The translations under genes and the position numbers were made by a program. This document shows positions 1 to 5,103 of a stretch of 5,103 bases of DNA, one piece after another. The first letter of the stretch is position 1, and each line of letters opens with the position of its first letter. Under the pieces are notes generated by a model, which saw nothing but the letters and a program-made list of their open reading frames with translations, was not told the DNA's origin and ran no database searches. The DNA comes from Alistipes sp. (GTDB taxonomy: Bacteria; Bacteroidota; Bacteroidia; Bacteroidales; Rikenellaceae): contig JAFOZN010000218.1 of NCBI GenBank assembly GCA_017391185.1, positions 1 through 5,103 on the forward strand, read 5' to 3'.

Positions 1-327
1 ACGTTTGACTTCTTTTCGCTTTTGGGTTTGTTGGGACTCATCGGCATGAACGTTAAGAATGGAGTGATCTTGATCTCATCAATTCGCCGTCTAAGAGCCG
101 AGGGAATGGATGGCTTTGAAGCGGTGGTGATGGCAACTGAGGGTAGATTATTGCCTGTGTCGCTTGCTTCGCTGACAACGATTTTGGCACTTGTACCATT
201 GCTGTTTGACTCTCTGTTTGCGAGTATGGCGGCTACGATTATGGGCGGTTTGCTGGTGGCGACAATGCTTACTATGTTGGTGTTGCCTGTGGCTTATTCA
301 ATGGCTTATGGAATAAATAAAAAGTAG
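1..327 (+). CDS. RND-family efflux transporter permease subunit, C-terminal fragment
   Basis: This is the last 108 residues of an inner-membrane RND proton-driven exporter (AcrB/MexB superfamily); the rest, normally more than 900 residues, lies left of the window. The frame is open from base 1 and ends at TAG 325-327. Three hydrophobic segments match the final three helices of the family: about residues 4-28 (LLGLIGMNVKNGVILI), 50-69 (LLPVSLASLTTILALVPLLF) and 76-101 (ATIMGGLLVATMLTMLVLPV). Lys19 in the VKNG motif and Arg49 fall where AcrB has its proton-relay residues Lys940 and Arg971, an alignment made from memory. The usual RxRP motif reads RLLP here, so the second Arg is replaced by Leu. 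The short basic tail NKK is normal. The outer-membrane channel gene follows at once, so the two are almost certainly one operon. Substrate cannot be told from this fragment. The family assignment is firm. Confidence 0.94.
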   Translation, partial: TFDFFSLLGLLGLIGMNVKNGVILISSIRRLRAEGMDGFEAVVMATEGRLLPVSLASLTTILALVPLLFDSLFASMAATIMGGLLVATMLTMLVLPVAYSMAYGINKK

Positions 328-374
328 ATAAGAGAAGATTTGTGTTTTTACTATTGTGAGCATCTTTTTGTGGA
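324..374 (+). other. Disrupted signal-peptide coding segment of the TolC-like gene
   Basis: Read in the frame of the downstream channel gene, these bases give VDKRRFVFLLL, then a stop, then ASFCG, followed by MADAQ. This is a textbook Sec signal peptide: a basic KRR region, a hydrophobic core, and an A-D-A cleavage site before Gln. It is interrupted by TGA at 357-359, and no ATG lies between the upstream in-frame TAA (318-320) and that TGA. The only start-like codon there with any coding length is GTG 342-344, which would give five residues. A purine stretch AGAGAAG (331-337) lies just before that GTG. A second frame over the same bases (332-373) also reads hydrophobic (KICVFTIVSIFLW), so a frameshift near 357-375 is an alternative to a nonsense mutation. 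Either a sequence error or a real inactivation of export would explain this. Confidence 0.6.
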
Positions 375-1577
375 ATGGCCGATGCTCAGATCTCTATTGT
401 GGAGTATCGTGATATAGTGATAGAGAGCAGTTTGGAGGTGATGAACGCTCAGGTCGGAGTGGAGAAGAGCCTCTCGGAGATGAAACTTGCTCGCAAGGAT
501 CACTATCCTTCGCTGACGGCAGATGGGGAGTTTAATACAGGATTTCGTAGAGATGGCGATGCAGACCTATGGCATTTTGCCGTAGAACCTCGTATTGAGC
601 AGACGATATATGCGGGAGGGGGAATAAGGGCTGCTTCACGTCAAGCTGAGATTGGTTATTTCTCTGCTTTGGAGGAGCGCCGAAATATGGAGTTGGAGAT
701 GAGGTATCAAGCCGATTATGCATATTGGTCGGTCTCGGCAATGGAGCTATACATGGGGGCTACGGCAGAATATGTCAAGATTATTCGTTCGTTGTATGGT
801 CTTGTCAAGGAGCGTTATGCCGAGGGCTTGGTCTCAAAGAGTGATATGTTGCAGGTTGAGGCGCGACTTAGTGATGCGGAGTATTCTCAGATAGCGATAC
901 GAAAAAATTATGAGGTCGCTGTCCATCGCTTTAACAATCTGTTGGGCGTAGCAGATACATCTAAGGTGGTGTTGGTAAACTCCATAATAGATTCATTGCC
1001 GATACTCAAGCGCGAGAGTGCCGAGGATATTATTCCGCGCCGCCCCGATATGGAGATAGCTCAGGCGGCCATACGCTCAGCAGAACAGAGTGTGGTTGTT
1101 GCCAAAGCAGCATATTTGCCACAACTTACGGTAGGGGTGATGGGCTCTTGGCAGACATATTCGCCCAATAATTCTGGCGATACGTATCTCGATGGAGCAT
1201 TAGTCGTGGGGGTGAATGTGCCGATATTTCATTTTGGAAAACGGCGTCATGCTGTGGCTGCGGCACGTGCAGATGTAAGGCGTGAGATGAATATCATGGA
1301 TGATTTGAAGGATGTGATCTCTTATGAGGAGGCTGATGGATGGAGTGCCTTGGAGAGTAGTTATAGTCAGATGAAATCCTCTCTGCACAATTTGGAGATA
1401 GCGGGCGAAAATCTCTCTATATCAACCTATTCGTATAACGAAGGTCGAGCTACCGTATTGGATGTTTTACAGGCGCAGATAAGTTGGATACAGATCTATA
1501 CCAATGCCATCAATGCACGTTTTAATTATGCCGTGGCGTGGTCGAATTATAATAAGGTTACGGCGCAGGAGGGGTAG
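375..1577 (+). CDS. TolC/OprM-type outer-membrane efflux channel, mature region (start uncertain)
   Basis: Encodes 400 residues of an outer-membrane efflux protein, the exit duct of a tripartite pump whose RND permease ends 47 bases upstream. The family's two-fold pseudo-repeat is visible. The first half has YAEGLVSKSDMLQVEARL (about residues 148-165), answered in the second half by YNEGRATVLDVLQAQ (about 354-368). The second half opens with the typical RRPD at 222-225, followed by a helix ending AAYLPQLTVGV. Beta segments that insert in the membrane lie around residues 45-80 and 245-290 (VPIFHFGKRR). Gln5 looks like the mature N-terminus, and the body is complete to TAG 1575-1577. ATG 375 is the first in-frame ATG but falls inside the signal peptide's cleavage region, so a protein started here would lack an export signal and probably not reach the outer membrane. 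True start is probably upstream (see the 324-374 entry); otherwise the gene is a recent pseudogene. Confidence 0.88.
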   Translation: MADAQISIVEYRDIVIESSLEVMNAQVGVEKSLSEMKLARKDHYPSLTADGEFNTGFRRDGDADLWHFAVEPRIEQTIYAGGGIRAASRQAEIGYFSALEERRNMELEMRYQADYAYWSVSAMELYMGATAEYVKIIRSLYGLVKERYAEGLVSKSDMLQVEARLSDAEYSQIAIRKNYEVAVHRFNNLLGVADTSKVVLVNSIIDSLPILKRESAEDIIPRRPDMEIAQAAIRSAEQSVVVAKAAYLPQLTVGVMGSWQTYSPNNSGDTYLDGALVVGVNVPIFHFGKRRHAVAAARADVRREMNIMDDLKDVISYEEADGWSALESSYSQMKSSLHNLEIAGENLSISTYSYNEGRATVLDVLQAQISWIQIYTNAINARFNYAVAWSNYNKVTAQEG

Positions 1578-1610
1578 AGTTGGAATCCCTCTCACTTGGG
1601 CTACAAAAAC

Positions 1611-1641
1611 GGGGCTGTCACAACTTTTGTTGGACAGCCCC
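1611..1641. terminator. Intrinsic terminator hairpin between convergent genes
   Basis: GGGGCTGTC (1611-1619) pairs perfectly with GACAGCCCC (1633-1641). The stem continues inward with CAAC (1621-1624) against GTTG (1629-1632), leaving one bulged A (1620) and a TTTT loop (1625-1628), for 13 base pairs in all. On the - strand the stem is followed directly by GTTTTTG, a good U-tract, and it sits about 31 bases past the OsmC stop codon, so it is a strong terminator for that gene. On the + strand the tail is only AATGCTTTT, so it is a weaker but plausible terminator for the channel gene, whose stop is 33 bases before the stem. One hairpin therefore probably serves both genes. Confidence 0.85.
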
Positions 1642-1672
1642 AATGCTTTTGGATAAGAATATGAGGAATATA

Positions 1673-2083
1673 TTAGACTTTGACAGTCTCGGTGCTGACT
1701 ATTGCTATATCGTGAGAAACGGGTGCGATTTTGCGTAGCATGGCTATCATGCCACAATGTTTCTCTTGAGCCATCTTGATAGCTGAGCTGACGCTATTTT
1801 GGTCGGCAAGAGATTTACACTCTACGTTGTAGCTAATCTTGAAATCGGTAAAGATGCTCTCGGCTTGGAGTGTAGGAGTGTTGAGTGTGCCTTCGGCTGT
1901 GATCTCCAAATTCTTGGGCATAATGTTGCTCTTTGAGAGCAGATTCATTACGGTAAAGCCTGCGCATTCGGCTGCAGAACAGAGTAGTAGGGCCTTGGGA
2001 TTTAGATTTTCGATTTTGAGTGTGCCACAAGGCTGAAACTTGCCGTTTTTTAGGCAAATAGTGACTTTTTGATGATTGTTCAT
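1673..2083 (-). CDS. OsmC family protein (putative thiol-dependent hydroperoxide reductase)
   Basis: A 136-residue cytoplasmic protein, normal length for the OsmC/Ohr superfamily, whose studied members are dimers that reduce organic hydroperoxides with a pair of cysteines. The core signatures are present: NPKALLLCSAAECAGF (residues 28-43) with the likely peroxidatic Cys40, and KHCGMIAMLRKIAPVSHDI (108-126) with the likely resolving Cys110. The CGMIAML form of the second motif resembles the YhfA-like branch rather than classical OsmC or Ohr, so a peroxidase activity is inferred, not certain. Extra cysteines lie at 10, 19, 35 and 89. The start ATG (complement of 2081-2083) is the first in its frame and is followed by a short basic beta strand, as expected. 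There is no signal peptide. The gene is a single unit, convergent with the efflux genes and divergent from the TPR gene; it ends in TAA and is followed by the shared hairpin. Confidence 0.9.
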   Translation of the reverse strand: MNNHQKVTICLKNGKFQPCGTLKIENLNPKALLLCSAAECAGFTVMNLLSKSNIMPKNLEITAEGTLNTPTLQAESIFTDFKISYNVECKSLADQNSVSSAIKMAQEKHCGMIAMLRKIAPVSHDIAIVSTETVKV

Positions 2084-2143
2084 TCTTAAAATTAATTTGT
2101 TGGTTGATTTATTGATTCGGGCAATGTAATAAGTGTGCCTCTG

Positions 2144-2164
2144 TCACAATTTTATGCTCACAAT
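2144..2164. repeat. Short direct repeat TCACAAT in the divergent intergenic region
   Basis: TCACAAT occurs at 2144-2150 and again at 2158-2164, 14 bases apart start to start, separated by TTTATGC. The pair lies 12 bases upstream of the -33 element of the TPR-gene promoter and 61 bases upstream of the OsmC start codon, so it could be a binding site for a regulator of either gene. Seven bases repeated twice in A/T-rich DNA can arise by chance, and no known Bacteroidetes regulator is matched here. The functional reading is speculative. Confidence 0.3.
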
Positions 2165-2176
2165 AACCGTTCCTTT

Positions 2177-2208
2177 TTTGTGTAAATCATGCAAAATCAC
2201 TATCTTTG
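2177..2208 (+). promoter_or_regulatory. Bacteroidetes-type (sigma-ABfr) promoter for the TPR gene
   Basis: TTTG (2177-2180) is followed after 20 bases by TATCTTTG (2201-2208), an exact match to the Bacteroides consensus of a -33 TTTG box and a -7 TAnnTTTG box with a spacer of about 19-21. Transcription would begin near 2212-2216, giving a leader of only about 11-20 bases before the TPR gene's start codons. No Shine-Dalgarno-like sequence lies in that leader (AATAGCTTTT), which is usual for this phylum. The rest of the 143-bp intergenic region holds no other clear promoter; the divergent OsmC promoter is not recognisable with confidence. Confidence 0.75.
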
Positions 2209-2226
2209 TCAGATATAATAGCTTTT

Positions 2227-5103
2227 ATGACTATGAATAGAAAAATGTTGATATTGGCTACGTTACTGCTCTCGGTGTGTGGCTTTGATGCTTCGGCTCA
2301 GAGCAAGGATGGAGAGCAGCGTTTCAAACGTGCTGTTTCGTTATATGATTTTGGACATATTATAGAGTCCAGAACGGAGTTGCAGAGTCTCAGAGGTGAA
2401 CTCTCAGAGATTAAGGATCGTCTGTTGTTGGAGAAGACAGATTATTATTTGGCCTTGTGTGACTCGGAGCTGAAGATGAAGGATGCCGAGGGTAGATTGA
2501 AACGATTCTTGGCCAAATATCAAGGCTCTTCGTTTGCCAACGAGGTGCAGTTTGCTTTGGCTTCGCACTATTGTGCTTTGGGTGATGAGCGTTCGGAGGA
2601 GGAACTTTCGAAGGTTAATTATAAGGCCCTTACACCTCAACAGAAGGATCGTTACGACCTGAGAATGGGTTACATGGCCTTTATGAAGGGAGATTACCCA
2701 TCGGCAGAGAACTACTTTGGTCGTATTAGCTCAGCAGGTGACTATGGCGATCATGCTACTTATTACAAATCATACATGGCTTATGCTGCATCGCGTTTTG
2801 ATGAGGCGCGTAATGGTTTTACAGCTTTGTTGCGTAGCCCGCTGTATCGTGATTTGATGCCATTTTATCTCTTGCAGATTGAGTTTAAGAGTGGTAATTA
2901 TCGTGCTGTGGCTGATAAGGGTGATGAGTTGATCTCTCATACTACCCAAGAGCAGGCTACGGAGATTCGCCGTATGGTGGCAGAGTCGTGGTTCCAATTG
3001 GATGACTATGCCAAGGCGGTGAAGTATATGGGTGAGTATAAATCCTCTGGTGGCCAGATGGGACGAGTGGAGAACTATATAATGGGTTACTCGCTCTACC
3101 GTCAGACATTGTTTACTGAGGCTTTGCCATATTTGCGTGCGGTGTGTGGTGCAGATGATTTGCTGACACAGAATGCTTCGTACCATTTGGCTGATTGTTA
3201 TCTCAGAGCTGGTGATAAGGAGAATGCTGCACACTCTTTTGCGATGGCTTCGAGTGCGCAGTTTGATCCTTCGATTGCCGAGGATGCACTCTTTAACTAC
3301 GGAAAGTTGCAGTATGAGTTGGGTGGTGGAGTATTCAACGAGGCGATCAATGTCTTGACTCGTTATGTCACTATGTACCCTCAGTCGGAGCGTGTTTCGG
3401 AGGCTCATACGTTATTGGTGGCGGCATATTACAATTCGCACAACTACGCAGCAGCGTATGAAGCCATCAAGCGATTGCCAAATCCAGACAATGAGGTGTT
3501 GCTTGCCTTGCAGAAGATAGCATATTTTAATGGCTTGGAGTCATATAATGCTGGAGAGTTGGATGCTGCTGAGGCTTCGCTCTCGGAGTCGTTGCATGCT
3601 GCATCGAATGCTAAATATAATGCTTTGGCTACGTTCTGGTTGGGTGAGATCTCTCACGCCAAAGGAAATTCACGTATGGCCTTACAGCGTTATCGTCAAT
3701 TCCTCAATATAGCCCCTAAGAGTGGTAAGGAGTATGCTCTTGCGCAGTATAATATGGGTTATTGCTACTTCAATAATAAGGAGTTGAATGCTGCGGGCGA
3801 GATGTTCGAGAAGTTCTTGAAGTTATATTCTACTCGCGATTCTTTCCGAGCCGATGCGCTGTGTCGTATGGGCGATGTCTATTATTCGGATCGTAAATTC
3901 TCAGATGCCGTAGCTTGCTATGATAAGGCTATTGATTTGAATACGCAGGAGCGTTACTATGCCGAGTATCAGCGTGCGGTGACTTTGGGTGTGCAGAACA
4001 AAGCTCAGGAGAAGATCACCTCTTTGCAGAGAATCGTAAGTGCTGATCGTGGCGATTATGTTGATGCTGCAACTTATGAGTTGGGTAGAACTTATATCGC
4101 TCAGGAGAAGTATCAAGACGGAGTGAAGATTTTGGAGGATTTTGTAGCTCATTATCCCAATTCACAATATCACTCTCAGGCGCTCTCGGATTTGGGCTTG
4201 GCCTATATGAACTTGGGTGATAAGCAGAAGGCTCTTGCCTTTTATGATCAAGTGGTGAAGTCGGCTCCTAAGTCGGCTCAGTCGAAGAGTGCGTTGCAGG
4301 GTATCAAGGAGATATATGTGGCAGAGGGCGATGCAGACGGATATTTCGACTATGCTCAAAATATGGGCTTGGAGAGTAATGTGAGTCAGCTTACACGTGA
4401 TTCTATGGCCTATATCTCGGCTCAGAAACTATATCTGGAGAATAAGATGGAGGCGGCGACTGCCAGTCTGTCGAGCTATTTGAAGAACTATCCTCAGGGA
4501 TATTATCGCAATGATGCGTTGTTCTACCTAAGCGATTGTTACGTCAGAGCAGGTAATGAGGCAGAGGCTATTGTTTCGCTCTCGGAGCTTGCTGAGCAGG
4601 GACAGACTCAGTATTCGGAGCGAGTGTTGGATAAGCTATCTTCGATGTGCTATAAGTCGGAGCGTTGGGCAGAGGCAGCCAAAGCGTATCGTTCGCTTTA
4701 TGATGTGACATCGGACGCCAAGATCAAGAAGAGCTCGGCTTCGGGTTATGTAGCCTCTACGCTTAAGTATGCCGATGATGAGGCATTGCTCAAGATGGCC
4801 GATGACGCCGAGAAGATGACTGTAATGACCGATGTGGCTCGCCGTAAGGCTCGTTATGCTAAGGCTTCGGTGTTGTTGCGTCAGCAGAAGCAGGAGGAGG
4901 CTTTGAAGGTATTCAAGACTTTGGCTACAGAGGCTAAGAGCGCCGAGGGAGCTGAGGCTCATTATCGCTTGATAGAGGCAGAGTTTAATGCTAAGCAGTA
5001 CGATAAGGCAGAGAAGATGGTTTACGATTTCTCGGATACCAAAACTCCACAGAACTATTGGTTGGCTAAGTCGTTTATCCTTTTGGGTGATATATATTTG
5101 AGT
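2227..5103 (+). CDS. Exported tetratricopeptide-repeat protein, large, 3' end cut by window
   Basis: An uninterrupted frame of 959 codons that runs off the right edge, so its true length is unknown but more than 959. A Sec signal peptide is clear: NRK, then a hydrophobic core (residues 7-17, MLILATLLLSV), then D-A-S-A with cleavage before Gln25. Cys18 does not sit in a proper lipobox, so a lipoprotein is unlikely. The mature part is built of about 20 helix-turn-helix units of roughly 34 residues with TPR spacing. The clearest are 141-171, 315-348, 466-499, 502-534, 542-572 (ALCRMGDVYYSDRKFSDAVA), 610-646, 649-683, 725-758, 761-792 and 871-907, and several end in the typical YPxS/APKS. It most resembles the large TPR proteins of about 1000 residues known in Bacteroidales, so it may lack only its last tens of residues. 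No enzyme domain is seen; a periplasmic or envelope protein-binding scaffold is inferred. ATG 2233 (MNRKML) is an equally good start. The promoter at 2177-2208 drives it. Confidence 0.88.
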   Translation, partial: MTMNRKMLILATLLLSVCGFDASAQSKDGEQRFKRAVSLYDFGHIIESRTELQSLRGELSEIKDRLLLEKTDYYLALCDSELKMKDAEGRLKRFLAKYQGSSFANEVQFALASHYCALGDERSEEELSKVNYKALTPQQKDRYDLRMGYMAFMKGDYPSAENYFGRISSAGDYGDHATYYKSYMAYAASRFDEARNGFTALLRSPLYRDLMPFYLLQIEFKSGNYRAVADKGDELISHTTQEQATEIRRMVAESWFQLDDYAKAVKYMGEYKSSGGQMGRVENYIMGYSLYRQTLFTEALPYLRAVCGADDLLTQNASYHLADCYLRAGDKENAAHSFAMASSAQFDPSIAEDALFNYGKLQYELGGGVFNEAINVLTRYVTMYPQSERVSEAHTLLVAAYYNSHNYAAAYEAIKRLPNPDNEVLLALQKIAYFNGLESYNAGELDAAEASLSESLHAASNAKYNALATFWLGEISHAKGNSRMALQRYRQFLNIAPKSGKEYALAQYNMGYCYFNNKELNAAGEMFEKFLKLYSTRDSFRADALCRMGDVYYSDRKFSDAVACYDKAIDLNTQERYYAEYQRAVTLGVQNKAQEKITSLQRIVSADRGDYVDAATYELGRTYIAQEKYQDGVKILEDFVAHYPNSQYHSQALSDLGLAYMNLGDKQKALAFYDQVVKSAPKSAQSKSALQGIKEIYVAEGDADGYFDYAQNMGLESNVSQLTRDSMAYISAQKLYLENKMEAATASLSSYLKNYPQGYYRNDALFYLSDCYVRAGNEAEAIVSLSELAEQGQTQYSERVLDKLSSMCYKSERWAEAAKAYRSLYDVTSDAKIKKSSASGYVASTLKYADDEALLKMADDAEKMTVMTDVARRKARYAKASVLLRQQKQEEALKVFKTLATEAKSAEGAEAHYRLIEAEFNAKQYDKAEKMVYDFSDTKTPQNYWLAKSFILLGDIYLS

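Noticed and set aside
357..359. TGA read as an amino acid (recoding) in the signal peptide
   Set aside because: No selenocysteine-type stem-loop is evident after it, Bacteroidetes use the standard code, and the lack of a start codon is not explained by recoding. A mutation or sequence error is simpler.
532..741. 69-codon - strand frame inside the channel gene, and a similar 62-codon one at 1200-1388
   Set aside because: Both are antisense to a clear TolC-family coding sequence and have no family features.
1467..2057. Overlapping - strand frames at 1467-1757 and 1833-2057, and a + strand frame at 1839-2036
   Set aside because: These are out-of-frame shadows of the OsmC gene and of the channel gene's 3' end. 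None has a recognisable domain, and the OsmC frame has clear family motifs.
2089..2098. 10-bp perfect palindrome AAATTAATTT just upstream of the OsmC start
   Set aside because: It is purely A/T in an A/T-rich leader, so it is easily due to chance, and it lies in the ribosome-binding zone rather than at a typical operator position.
2121..2128. TACATTGC on the - strand as a -7 box for the OsmC gene
   Set aside because: It departs from TAnnTTTG at two positions and has no TTTG at the right distance upstream, so the match is too weak to report as a promoter.
2278..2280. Cys18 of the TPR protein as a lipoprotein acylation site
   Set aside because: The preceding residues L-S-V do not fit a lipobox (Val at -1), while the D-A-S-A/Gln25 site downstream is a good type I signal peptidase site.
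2770..3408. 212-codon open frame on the - strand
   Set aside because: It is antisense to the TPR gene, in register with its codons. The protein is rich in Leu, Ile, Ser, Thr, Arg and His without any family signature, as expected from the complement of this codon use. The same applies to the other - strand frames at 2404-2640, 3901-4152, 4162-4359 and 4636-4962, and to the + strand frames at 3173-3358 and 3530-3712.

Overview
The window looks like ordinary Bacteroidetes (probably Bacteroidales) chromosome. The evidence is a sigma-ABfr-type promoter (TTTG, 20 bp, TATCTTTG), little reliance on strong Shine-Dalgarno sites, moderate G+C, and protein types common in that phylum: an RND pump with its own TolC-like channel, a small OsmC protein, and a very large exported TPR protein. 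The genus cannot be named from this sequence alone.

Layout: positions 1-327 hold the last 108 residues of an RND efflux permease on the + strand. Positions 375-1577 (+) encode the mature part of its outer-membrane partner, a TolC/OprM-type channel. The membrane-fusion protein of this tripartite pump is not in the window and probably lies upstream. The short stretch between the two genes (324-374) still encodes a recognisable signal peptide in frame with the channel, but it has no usable start codon and is cut by a TGA at 357-359. A strong hairpin at 1611-1641 separates the pump genes from a convergent OsmC-family gene (1673-2083, - strand). A 143-bp divergent intergenic region (2084-2226) carries a near-consensus Bacteroidetes promoter and a small direct repeat. 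From 2227 to the window end, one open frame of 959 codons encodes a secreted or periplasmic protein made almost entirely of about 20 TPR-like helical hairpins; it runs off the right edge.

The permease and channel should act together in export of small toxic compounds. The OsmC protein is probably a thiol-dependent hydroperoxide-detoxifying enzyme, and the TPR protein a cell-envelope scaffold. No functional link between these three units is shown beyond adjacency. I see no mobile element, CRISPR array, RNA gene or undescribed multi-gene system. The one real anomaly is the broken export signal of the TolC-like gene.
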